Notes: a model not told the origin generated them from the sequence alone. Counted from the stretch's first letter, positions 36,322 to 42,684 are shown. The stretch: DNA of 62,604 nt from an uncultured Muribaculaceae bacterium (GCA_947176745.1 CAMWRV010000007.1:1-62604), one strand, 5' to 3'. Numbers and translations are program-made.

Positions 36322-37284
36322 TCACTCCTCGGGAAGCTGGATTACCAGCAGACGCTCCGGCGCGATCGACTCGAACTGCACCCCGAAGAAAGAGTATAGT
36401 TCACCGGTCACGACCTTCGGCTCATACTTGTTGAACTCGACGCGCTCCTGGTCAGACATCTGGTCGACACCGACGAGCATGTTTCCCTTGGTCGTGATGT
36501 GGATGTAGCGCGAGCCTTTCTTTCCGACCACGGGGGCGAACGTCATGTTGTCGTCCGAGCCTTCGAGATAAGCCTGGTTATACTGCTTGTTGTAGTTTAT
36601 GCCCTGATGAGTGAGCAGATAGTTCTCATTGTAGGCGTCTGCTTGAGCTCTGGAGCAGAAGATGAACGACTCCTCCTCACGGAGCTCGTCGGATGCTGCG
36701 GAAAGAGCCTTCTTGAAGATCTCGCCGGCATTCTGCGCGGTGAGCGGAGTGTCGATCACGATTAGGTTTCCCTTCTCTTCCGAGATGTTTCCGGCAGCGA
36801 TCTCCTTCTCGGTGATCGTGTCGAAACCGTCGAACAGATCTGAGGTCTTCTTTCCGGTCTCGTCGAGCTTCGCACTGAAGAGGCATTTATTGAGAGACTT
36901 GCCGATATTCTTGACCACCGAACCGGCCACCTCGCGGGCTCCGGGCGTGCTTTTCGCCCCCTCGCCGGCCTGAGATGCCTGATGGCCGAAGATCGACTTG
37001 ATGATCTTGTTTGGATCGAAGTCGAAGAAGCATGCGCCGAAATGAGTCTCAAGCGTTCGCGGCAGGAAGTCACCTTTGGCTTTCTGACGTTCGGCGACGG
37101 CATAATGCTGCATTTCGGCATTGAAATCAGGATTGAAAACGGTCTCTTTTCCCCTTACGCCCATTCGCAGGGTCATGAATCTTGTGGAACGCTCAAGCGC
37201 GATGACAGGAAGCCGCACGAGATCTTTGCGGTATTTGTGACCTGACTGCTGGAGCTGTTCGAGTGTAACTTCAGGAAATTCCAT
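36322..37284 (-). CDS. Major capsid protein
   Basis: A 320-aa protein (MEFPEVTLEQLQQSGHKYRKDL). It follows the head protease/scaffold gene, the usual place for an HK97-fold shell protein. The sequence contains 'LGACFF'-like DFDPNKIIKSIFGHQ, a long 'AGEIFKKALSAASDELREEESFIFCSRAQADAYNENYL' central helix region and C-terminal beta strands 'YIHITTKGNMLVGVDQM'. These fit Bacteroidales phage major capsid proteins that I know. Lattice-forming cysteines or lysines cannot be judged. Confidence 0.8.
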   Translation of the reverse strand: MEFPEVTLEQLQQSGHKYRKDLVRLPVIALERSTRFMTLRMGVRGKETVFNPDFNAEMQHYAVAERQKAKGDFLPRTLETHFGACFFDFDPNKIIKSIFGHQASQAGEGAKSTPGAREVAGSVVKNIGKSLNKCLFSAKLDETGKKTSDLFDGFDTITEKEIAAGNISEEKGNLIVIDTPLTAQNAGEIFKKALSAASDELREEESFIFCSRAQADAYNENYLLTHQGINYNKQYNQAYLEGSDDNMTFAPVVGKKGSRYIHITTKGNMLVGVDQMSDQERVEFNKYEPKVVTGELYSFFGVQFESIAPERLLVIQLPEE

Positions 37285-37329
37285 GATGTGTGTATTGGAT
37301 AGTGATAAGTAAATTAGTGGCTGTCGGTG

Positions 37330-38259
37330 TCAGGGGAGTGAGTTGAAAAGCTCGCGGGCCGAGACATTGGTGCTGATGAAAGAAGAAAGAGCCGAAGATG
37401 CGTCCTGATTCTTCGGAGGCTTGGCCGACGCCTCGATCACATTAGGGATCGTTGCCGCCTGTGTCTGTGTGTTTTCCTCTCCGGCATTGCCGGCGGTTTC
37501 GGCCTGTGTGGATTCTCCGGAAGTTCCGGTCTCCGGATCTTCCGGAACTGATGCGCCGGTGTCAGAAGCTCCGGCCACCGGGGCTGTCTGTTTGCCGGAG
37601 TTCATGAAGTCGCGCAGGGCGGTGAAGATCGAGGCGATCCCCTTTCCCTCCTTCTCGACCTTTCCGGGCACCGGAATGCCGGCTGCCTTCAGGTCCTCTG
37701 CGAGAGCTGCGGTGACACGCGCCCTCTCATCGGTCTCGAAATCGGTGATCTTGTCGACGAATCCCCATTCGAGAGCCTCCTTTGGGCTGAGCCATCCCCC
37801 CTTCTTCATGAGTTCGAGCAGATCCGCCGGATCTTTACGGCAACGGGCCGCATAAAGAGCGGCGACATTGTTGTCGATCTTGTCGAGATCCTCCTTGTTT
37901 TTGGTCAGGCGGTCGATATAGTCCGCCAGTTCGTCGGCGTTCATCGACTCCCAGGCGAAAACGACATTAGAGCATTTGTGGACGAGATACATCGCGCCTC
38001 GGTCGATAGTGACAGTCCTGGCCCCGAGCGAGGCGACAGTGGCCGCCGACGCGTTGAGACCGACGAAATGCACATCGACCGCGCCATGGTTGCGGAACGC
38101 GGCGGCGATCGACAGACCTGTGGCGAGAGATCCGCCCGTGGAATCGATCAGGACGGCCACATCGTTGTCTTCGTTCTCACGGAGACACTTGTCGACATCG
38201 CGAGTGTTGAAGTCAGACGCCCCGACGTAGCCTTTGAGGTGAAGTTTATACTTTGCCAT
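37330..38259 (-). CDS. ClpP-like prohead protease fused to a scaffold-type domain
   Basis: A 309-aa protein. Residues 1-190 match ClpP-like head maturation proteases: IDSTGGSLATGLSIAAAF, catalytic Ser71 in LNASAATVAS, His94 in YLVHKCSNV, and GGWLSPKEALEWGFVDKIT. The last ~110 residues are Ala/Thr/Glu-rich and disordered, then helical. They end in 'ALSSFISTNVSARELFNSLP', as expected for a delta/scaffold region removed on maturation. It precedes the major capsid gene. Confidence 0.88.
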   Translation of the reverse strand: MAKYKLHLKGYVGASDFNTRDVDKCLRENEDNDVAVLIDSTGGSLATGLSIAAAFRNHGAVDVHFVGLNASAATVASLGARTVTIDRGAMYLVHKCSNVVFAWESMNADELADYIDRLTKNKEDLDKIDNNVAALYAARCRKDPADLLELMKKGGWLSPKEALEWGFVDKITDFETDERARVTAALAEDLKAAGIPVPGKVEKEGKGIASIFTALRDFMNSGKQTAPVAGASDTGASVPEDPETGTSGESTQAETAGNAGEENTQTQAATIPNVIEASAKPPKNQDASSALSSFISTNVSARELFNSLP

Positions 38260-38307
38260 ATCAGATTAAATGAGATATACGGCAAAGTTAACGCTCCGGT
38301 CACAGCC

Positions 38308-38730
38308 TTAAAAAGACGGCAGCAACGCGTCACACTCTATCATCCGGGAGGCCCATTCGACCGTAAAGGTCTTTCCGGCCTTGCCGTCGGCAGGTGTCGA
38401 AAGATCGGATTTGACTTTGACTTTTGGAAATGGAGGTTCCTTCGCTCCGACGAGCCAGAGGCGTTCATCGGCGGCGAGGATCACGAAAGCGGTCTCTTCC
38501 GCCGGATTGAAATTGAATCCGGAGGCGGAGAAAGAAAGCGTGGTCTTGGCCGTAGCTCCTTCGGGCGTCTGGCCGCATTCGTCTGATGCAGTCGCGCCCG
38601 GACCGACGAAGAGCGGGATCAGGCTACCGGCCACAAGCGGACGGATGCCGACGAGGCTCATTTCTCTGACATAGGCGGGCAGTGAAGCGACGGGCAGGGC
38701 ATAGATTGATGTTATTCCGGGAAGTTCCAT
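38308..38730 (-). CDS. Phage protein of unknown function upstream of the head protease
   Basis: A 140-aa protein from ATG 38730 (MELPGITSIYALPVASLPAY). It is beta-rich, with 'FNFNPAEETAFVILAADERLWLVGAKEPP'. It overlaps the 3' end of the upstream reading frame by about 107 bp in another frame. The short beta-strand pattern resembles tail-completion or decoration proteins, but this is only a compositional impression. Confidence 0.65.
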   Translation of the reverse strand: MELPGITSIYALPVASLPAYVREMSLVGIRPLVAGSLIPLFVGPGATASDECGQTPEGATAKTTLSFSASGFNFNPAEETAFVILAADERLWLVGAKEPPFPKVKVKSDLSTPADGKAGKTFTVEWASRMIECDALLPSF

Positions 38731-39304
38731 GATCTGAAGATTGTGTGTGTTTCTCCGCACGGTGCGTTACAAGCGTTACAGGCGTTACAAGCGTTACATC
38801 GTGCGAAATCGGATGATTATTCCGAAGTTTTTTTCGTGTTTTTTTCACTCTGATGTCGGAGAGCATTCGTCGGCGAAGTCTTGAGTATCGTTTTTCGACG
38901 GCAAACCAGTTTGTCTCGTCGATCTCGATGCAGTTCTTTTCCATCCAGGAATATATGAGGTCACGTTTGAGCATTCCGGGGAAAAGCGGTCTGATCAGAT
39001 CCTCGAAGAGGCATAGGTCGAACTGCGACCTGATTGACTTCTCGAGCATGACTTTTGCCGAATCGGGCAGATATGAATATATCTCGGCCGGTTTGGCCTT
39101 GTTTTCGGGGATCTCGACGGTCAGAGCTCCGGCAGCCGGAAAATCCGGTCTGTCGGCCTCTGACTTCCTGCGGGAGAAACGCTGCACGATCGTAGACTCG
39201 ACCGAGCCTTTGGGAAGGCGCAGCGGAGAACCTCCGCCGCACCTGTTGGTGTACCATTGGGCGAGCCATGGTGGAAGATTGAGTGAGAAAGTGATATTCG
39301 ACAT
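38624..39304 (-). CDS. Phage protein of unknown function, first gene of the head block
   Basis: A 226-aa basic protein from ATG 39304 (MSNITFSLNLPPWLAQWYTNR). It has 'RLPKGSVESTIVQRFSRRKSE' and a helix-rich middle 'LLYSWMEKNCIEID'-like region 'DLIYSWMEKNCIEIDETNWFAVEKRYSRLRRRML'. The C-terminal ~60 codons contain four 9-bp tandem repeats (VTLVTPVTLVT) and then run 107 bp into the next gene, so the tail may be unconserved read-through. It might be a regulator or replication-linked protein rather than virion. Function unknown. It follows a promoter-like element at 39340. Confidence 0.65.
   Translation of the reverse strand: MSNITFSLNLPPWLAQWYTNRCGGGSPLRLPKGSVESTIVQRFSRRKSEADRPDFPAAGALTVEIPENKAKPAEIYSYLPDSAKVMLEKSIRSQFDLCLFEDLIRPLFPGMLKRDLIYSWMEKNCIEIDETNWFAVEKRYSRLRRRMLSDIRVKKTRKKLRNNHPISHDVTLVTPVTLVTHRAEKHTQSSDHGTSRNNINLCPARRFTARLCQRNEPRRHPSACGR
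38764..38799 (+). repeat. Four 9-bp tandem repeats (GCGTTACAN)
   Basis: GCGTTACAA, GCGTTACAG, GCGTTACAA, GCGTTACAT in direct succession at 38764, 38773, 38782 and 38791. They lie in the 3' part of one gene, immediately upstream of the next start. Confidence 0.85.
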
Positions 39305-39332
39305 GGTGTGTTTCTGATAGCGTTCGGTAATG

Positions 39333-39340
39333 CAAAGATA
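39333..39340 (-). promoter_or_regulatory. -7 element of the head operon
   Basis: TATCTTTG on the minus strand, 29 bp before the ATG at 39304. No -33 at normal spacing; a TTTG 12 bp upstream is too close. Such weak -33 context together with nearby repeats suggests an activator-dependent late promoter. Confidence 0.5.
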
Positions 39341-39356
39341 CAAAAAAATGTGCAAA

Positions 39357-39399
39357 CTTACCCATTAAAGCACTAATATAATGCAACTTAATGGGTAAG
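39357..39399. repeat. Inverted repeat upstream of the head-operon promoter
   Basis: CTTACCCATTAA at 39357-39368 and TTAATGGGTAAG at 39388-39399 are perfect 12-bp arms around a 19-bp spacer. A third AATGGGTAA lies at 39645-39653. Confidence 0.7.
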
Positions 39400-39532
39400 A
39401 AAAAAACGCATCCGTTTTTTTCGTCTTAGGGTAGCCCCCTAAGGTGCCGTTTTTGGCCGAAAAAAAGTGCTGATGCCTTTTTTGACCACTTAACACTCTG
39501 ACAGTCAATGCCGAATGGCAGCACTTTTTTTT

Positions 39533-39870
39533 AGTACTGAACAGTACTTAGAGGCCGATCAGTACTAAAGCACTGTGCGCACCGTCCAGCACTTTTCGGC
39601 CTTGAAAAACAGTACTGCTGCAACTGTCTGACGCTCTGCAAGATAATGGGTAAAAGTACTAAAGTACTTTTAGCTGCTTATTTAGAGTTTAAAATAAAAA
39701 AAATAAATATACAGATTGTACGGCCTCTTCATAAATATCTGATAATTATAGAAATGATGGTTAAGTTTTCTTTTGAGGCATCTCGATTGACATTCCCCGG
39801 AAACATAGAAAGTCCCTCTCCTCCGGACCACCTCACCCGGGCGCAGTACTGAAATCGGGGCGTGAGTACT
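39533..39870. repeat. Cluster of eight AGTACT palindromes
   Basis: AGTACT begins at 39533, 39543, 39561, 39611, 39655, 39663, 39845 and 39865. One-base variants AGCACT/AGTGCT are also dense (39369, 39466, 39569, 39588). The whole stretch 39341-39975 holds no gene I can support. Confidence 0.8.
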
Positions 39871-39975
39871 TTTTCTTTTTCCTTTGGAGAACTCCGGCGC
39901 GTCAGCCAGTCCGAAAGCACTGCGCCGAACTTCCCTTTATAAAGGGGGTGCGGGGGATCTGAAAAGAAAAATATG

Positions 39976-40025
39976 AAGATACCTCCATGATGAGCACGTG
40001 CTTCTGTTAAGATACCTCCATGATG
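39976..40025 (+). repeat. 17-bp direct repeat
   Basis: AAGATACCTCCATGATG occurs at 39976-39992 and 40009-40025, 33 bp apart start to start (about three helical turns), between the first duplicated module and the AGTACT region. Confidence 0.85.
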
Positions 40026-40030
40026 TGTAC

Positions 40031-40067
40031 AAAAAATACCGGGCCGCGCTTCACAGCGCAGTCCGGT
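40031..40067 (-). terminator. Terminator of duplicated module copy 1
   Basis: On the minus strand ACCGG...GCGCT, loop GTGA, AGCGC...CCGGT, followed by ATTTTTTG. The same hairpin ends copy 2 at 54451-54480, but there the T run is absent (ATTCGGTTTC), so copy 2 should read through. Confidence 0.7.
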
Positions 40068-40099
40068 CGGTATGTCTTAAAAAAATGTGTGGTCTGTTT

Positions 40100-40447
40100 T
40101 CAGACGGGCACTTCCTCGATGTGTGGCGAGAACATGCCGGTGTCTGTGGTCTGCTGTCGGCTGAGGCGCTCGTGCAGCAGCTCGAGATCGGTCTCCGACT
40201 TGTGGAAGGCACGGTAGAGTTTGCGGAGTATGTAGAGATAGAACCTGCGCTCGGAGTCTGCCGGGTGTTTGCCCGAGATCATGGCGTCGGTGACTATCAT
40301 CACTGCCTCGGCCAGCGCGTCGGCGATCTCTTCGGAACTGTGGGGACTGAGTGCCTCCATGACGAGGCTCATGTCGTATGCGGGGAGAAGATGGTCAGGA
40401 TGCGTGTCGGGCACAATTGCCGGAAATGTCGGGCGGCTGTCGTTCAT
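40100..40447 (-). CDS. 115-residue helical phage protein (copy 1)
   Basis: Begins MNDSRPTFPAIVPDTHPDHLL. It is predicted all-helical, with 'SSEEIADALAEAVMIVTDAMISG' and 'RRFYLYILRKLYRAFHKSETDLELLHERL', and no membrane segment. Start overlaps the stop of the upstream membrane-protein gene by four bases. It differs from copy 2 (54512-54859) only at the last residue (Val versus Tyr). It may be a cytosolic partner or regulator of the membrane protein. I do not recognise a family. Confidence 0.8.
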   Translation of the reverse strand: MNDSRPTFPAIVPDTHPDHLLPAYDMSLVMEALSPHSSEEIADALAEAVMIVTDAMISGKHPADSERRFYLYILRKLYRAFHKSETDLELLHERLSRQQTTDTGMFSPHIEEVPV

Positions 40448-40677
40448 CGCGCGCCTCCTTTCTCCGGAGATGTTCCGGCCAGAGTTCGGATGGCGCAGAG
40501 CGCGACGAACGCTCCGGCATACATCAGCGGATCAGATCCGGCGGCGGTGCCGGCATAGCATACAGCCGCCCCGATGGCGGCGATGGTCACGCGCATCGAT
40601 GCGATACGCTCCACTGTTTTCTTTACGGTTCCGGAAATTGAGGGCGTTCCGGCAGCCCTGATCTCGATGGTTTTCAT
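40444..40677 (-). CDS. Small two-helix membrane protein (copy 1)
   Basis: A 77-aa protein (MKTIEIRAAGTPSISGTVKK) with two hydrophobic segments, about 28-47 and 50-66, separated by a short Gly/Asp turn, and a basic C-terminus. Small size and topology resemble holins or phage small membrane proteins. A more typical holin gene lies at 48229-48507, so another membrane role is possible. The ATG lies one base after a 21-bp stem (R1/R2) that would hide the translation start. Nearly identical to copy 2 at 54856-55089. Confidence 0.8.
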   Translation of the reverse strand: MKTIEIRAAGTPSISGTVKKTVERIASMRVTIAAIGAAVCYAGTAAGSDPLMYAGAFVALCAIRTLAGTSPEKGGAR

Positions 40678-40678
40678 T

Positions 40679-40788
40679 GCCTATGATTGCTTTAGCGAAT
40701 AGACAGAGAAACGGCTGTCATATCCCGTTCGCTAAAACAATCATAGGCAATACCCCGAAGAGCATGTAAATGATGGATATGACAGCCG
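40679..40788 (-). promoter_or_regulatory. Nested structured leader (R2/R1 and B2/B1 arms), copy 1
   Basis: Plus-strand coordinates: R1 40679-40699, B1 40712-40725, R2 40728-40748, B2 40775-40788. R1 pairs with R2 over 21 bp with one G-U. B1 (CGGCTGTCATATCC) pairs perfectly with B2. The order R1-B1-R2-B2 makes the two stems interlocked: either a pseudoknot or a mutually exclusive switch. In the leftward RNA the R2:R1 stem ends one base before the start codon of the membrane gene. Confidence 0.75.
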
Positions 40789-40811
40789 CATGGCCGTATA
40801 TGTAAGGGCAT

Positions 40812-40884
40812 AAAAAAAGCCCGTCTGTATGTCGAGCAATAACCGATGCTCAGCGGAGGTGAAATCACCTATAATTGTTTTAGC
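40812..40884 (-). ncRNA. Predicted ~73-nt promoter-proximal RNA, copy 1
   Basis: The promoter at 40919-40889 predicts a start near 40884. A hairpin (GCTCGAC/GACGGGC) followed by seven T ends at 40812. The 5' end (R3, GCUAAAACAAUUAUAGG) is complementary, with one mismatch, to the R2 arm of the leader further downstream. Internal hairpins AGGTG/CACCT and GAGCA/TGCTC are also predicted; the latter overlaps the terminator's 5' arm. Confidence 0.6.
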
Positions 40885-40888
40885 ACTG

Positions 40889-40919
40889 CAAAACTAATGA
40901 AAAGTTTTGAGGCGAGCAA
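40889..40919 (-). promoter_or_regulatory. Promoter of duplicated module copy 1
   Basis: Minus strand TTG at 40919-40917, 20 bp, TAGTTTTG at 40896-40889. Confidence 0.75.
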
Positions 40920-40955
40920 ATAAAACTTAAAAAAGTTCAAAAAATGCGTTAATGA

Positions 40956-40987
40956 TTTGCTTATTATTATTCTTTTTATTATCTTTG
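40956..40987 (+). promoter_or_regulatory. Promoter of cassette 1
   Basis: TTTG at 40956-40959, 20 bp, TATCTTTG at 40980-40987. The same layout drives cassettes 2, 3, 5 and 6. Confidence 0.8.
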
Positions 40988-41020
40988 TAATGTAAAACAA
41001 GAAAGGAGGTGTAAGATGAA

Positions 41021-41143
41021 ATGAAAAGAAAAGAAACGGTGATTGAAATGATTTTCATATTGCTTGATCTCATTGAAAACCGCTCCAATCACCGCAGGAT
41101 CTCCGAAATAAGGGGATTACTTAACGAGTTAAGAAACATGTAG
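41021..41143 (+). CDS. Small cassette protein (cassette 1, type A), 40 aa
   Basis: Encodes MKRKETVIEMIFILLDLIEN... ending RGLLNELRNM, predicted helical. It is preceded by a strong GAAAGGAGGTG ribosome-binding site, rare in Bacteroidetes, and by a two-codon reading frame ATG AAA TGA whose stop overlaps this start. The 40-42-residue homologues in cassettes 3 and 4 share the C-terminal 'I.GLL..L' pattern. It is followed by a GC-rich hairpin and a DUF5053-like gene. Function unknown. Confidence 0.6.
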   Translation: MKRKETVIEMIFILLDLIENRSNHRRISEIRGLLNELRNM

Positions 41144-41194
41144 AACGAAAGCCCCTGGAGAAGTCCGGGGGCAAATTTACAAAATTTATCTGAT

Positions 41195-41536
41195 ATGTAT
41201 TTAGGAAAAAGAGAAATTTTCGATCCTGCCAAACATGAGCATCACCGTGCCAATGTAATCGGCACTAAAAGCGGAGCCGTGTGGAATGCATTCGTCGAGC
41301 TTGAAGGGCTCATCAACAAAACTCAACTTGCCGACCAGTATTTCAACCGCTCGCAAGCATGGCTGTCGCAAAAGCTCAACGGTTGCACCCTCCATAACCA
41401 CAAGAAAGAATTCACGGAAAAGGAGTTCCATCAGCTGGCACAGGCATTCCGGCACATCGCCCGGCGTCTCGAAGCTCACGCCGACGAGATCGATGCCGCC
41501 GCCATCGACGATCCCGATAATGCCCCCGGAACATGA
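41195..41536 (+). CDS. DUF5053-like short phage protein (cassette 1, long type)
   Basis: A 113-aa protein beginning MYLGKREIFDPAKHEHHRAN. The core LEGLINKTQLADQYFNRSQAWLSQKLNG looks like a helix-turn-helix. It is followed by an FTEKEFHQLAQAFRHIARRLEAHADEID helical tail. It resembles the DUF5053 proteins of Bacteroides phages (from memory). A hairpin with arms GCCCCTGGA/TCCGGGGGC sits at 41151-41172, just upstream. It is likely DNA- or RNA-binding, but unproven. Confidence 0.75.
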   Translation: MYLGKREIFDPAKHEHHRANVIGTKSGAVWNAFVELEGLINKTQLADQYFNRSQAWLSQKLNGCTLHNHKKEFTEKEFHQLAQAFRHIARRLEAHADEIDAAAIDDPDNAPGT

Positions 41537-41562
41537 ACCGGGGGCAAAATTACAAAATAATC

Positions 41563-41898
41563 ATGACAAACGAAAAACCCACATTTGAACAATTGTGTGA
41601 TCCGGCATACCGTCGGGCGGAACTGGTGAGCGAAAAATCCGGTGCTGTCTGGACTGCATTCATTGAACTTGACGGTATGATCAACAAATCCAAGATCTCA
41701 GAGGTATATTTTAAACGCTCCGGAGGCTGGTTTTCTCAAAAGCTGAACGGATGCACGGTGTGCGACAGACAGCGGTCGTTTACCGAGGCTGAGTACCATC
41801 AGCTGGCCGAGGCGTTCCGGCACATCGCTCGGCGTCTCGAAGCGCACGCCGACGAGATCGATGCCGCCGCCATCGACGCACCAGATGACAGCGAATGA
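41563..41898 (+). CDS. DUF5053-like short phage protein (unpaired copy, long type)
   Basis: A 111-aa paralogue of the preceding gene (MTNEKPTFEQLCDPAYRRAEL) with the core YFKRSGGWFSQKLNG. Its 3' ~95 bp are almost the same as those of the copies at 41195, 55687 and 56239. It starts 27 bp after the previous gene, behind a GCCCCCGG/CCGGGGGC hairpin (41522-41545), and has no small partner gene. An in-frame ATG at 41533 is inside the hairpin and less likely. Confidence 0.75.
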   Translation: MTNEKPTFEQLCDPAYRRAELVSEKSGAVWTAFIELDGMINKSKISEVYFKRSGGWFSQKLNGCTVCDRQRSFTEAEYHQLAEAFRHIARRLEAHADEIDAAAIDAPDDSE

Positions 41899-41938
41899 CC
41901 TCTCAAACCTAAAAACCGGAATTTCGTAAGAAACAGAC

Positions 41939-41970
41939 AAGAGGCTGTGTCAATAGGCACAGCCTCTTTG
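41939..41970 (+). terminator. Terminator of cassette 1
   Basis: AAGAGGCTGTG at 41939-41949 pairs with CACAGCCTCTT at 41958-41968, followed by T. A second partial copy (GACACAGCCTC) follows. Confidence 0.75.
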
Positions 41971-42009
41971 ACACAGCCTCCAAACCGCGCACTCTGTCGG
42001 ATTGCGAAA

Positions 42010-42408
42010 TCAAACGAGTGACAAAGCGGCCAGTTCCTTGCCGAGTCGGTGAATTCCGTCTTCGATCTTAGACAACTGCACATCGGATATCGGGGTATCT
42101 CCTTTCTTGTATTGTCTCATCAAGCCGGGATTGATGCCGAGATACTTACCGAGCGCACTGACATTGAAAATTGAATAATATTCAAACAGTGATGAAAGAT
42201 CAAACCTGAAATCCACAGATTCGTCCAATTCAGCAGGAACGGTTTCGCTCCTATCCACGTAATCTCCACGGACTTCCTTAACAGAATTGAAAAAATCTTC
42301 CTTGGCTTCTTTTACGGTATCGCCTGTGCCTATTATAGACACCTTGTCTCCGGTCGTGTTATAGGCTATATAACTGCCGTCTGACTGTTTTTCAATACTT
42401 ACCTCCAT
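42010..42408 (-). CDS. hicB: HicB-type antitoxin
   Basis: A 132-aa protein. The N-terminal HicB fold (MEVSIEKQSDGSYIAYNTTGDKVSIIGTGDTVKEAKEDFFNSV) is a degraded RNase H-like fold that binds HicA. The C-terminal XRE-like helix-turn-helix (SALGKYLGINPGLMRQYKKGDTPISDVQLSKIEDGI) would bind the promoter. It is downstream of hicA by 63 bp, in the usual toxin-first order. It likely autoregulates the hicAB promoter through the direct repeats there. Confidence 0.9.
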   Translation of the reverse strand: MEVSIEKQSDGSYIAYNTTGDKVSIIGTGDTVKEAKEDFFNSVKEVRGDYVDRSETVPAELDESVDFRFDLSSLFEYYSIFNVSALGKYLGINPGLMRQYKKGDTPISDVQLSKIEDGIHRLGKELAALSLV

Positions 42409-42471
42409 ATGTTACGAATTTAAGATTACAAATAAACTTCAAAGAGGGGCGGGCCTCCGCCCCTCCTTGTC

Positions 42472-42654
42472 CTAGAATCCGATCCGCTTTTTAAGGGATA
42501 AATACAGTCCCTTTCGGATCTCCTGAGAACCATGCCGCTCAACCATTATTGTATCCCCGGTTTCAGGGTTGCGGTAGCGGTCGTGCTTTTTTCCATGACC
42601 CACGAATTTATATCCATGAGCCTCTGCGATTTTAATCAGTTCAGACCATTTCAT
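42472..42654 (-). CDS. hicA: HicA-type mRNA interferase toxin
   Basis: A 60-aa double-stranded-RNA-binding-fold protein: MKWSELIKIAEAHGYKFVGHGKKHDRYRNPETG with the catalytic His in GKKHDRYR and the C-terminal IRKGLYLSLKKRIGF. HicA cleaves mRNA and is neutralised by HicB. ATG at 42654 fits the family; one at 42666 adds four residues. As prophage cargo it may stabilise the lysogen or exclude other phages. Confidence 0.9.
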   Translation of the reverse strand: MKWSELIKIAEAHGYKFVGHGKKHDRYRNPETGDTIMVERHGSQEIRKGLYLSLKKRIGF

Positions 42655-42684
42655 TATTTGTGTCAACCGTTTGATTTCGCACTA

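Larger units (their letters stand above)
40035..40919 (-). repeat. Duplicated riboregulated membrane-gene module, copy 1
   Basis: About 0.85 kb that recurs at 54448-55327 with near identity in the two genes (offset 14,412 bp). The structured non-coding part diverges but keeps its predicted pairing. It contains, in leftward order, a promoter, a short terminated RNA, a nested leader, a 77-aa gene, a 115-aa gene and a terminator hairpin. Confidence 0.9.

Noticed and set aside
38764..38799. Small CRISPR array
   Set aside because: The repeats are 9 bp with no spacers and there is no cas gene; it is a simple tandem repeat.
39646..39852. 68-codon rightward frame in the AGTACT region
   Set aside because: It runs through the operator-like repeats, has biased composition and no ribosome-binding or promoter support.
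40679..40884. R1/R2/R3 as recombinase crossover or transposon end sites
   Set aside because: No recombinase or transposase is adjacent, flanks show no target duplication, and the arms line up with promoter, terminator and start codon as an RNA device would. DNA inversion is not fully excluded.
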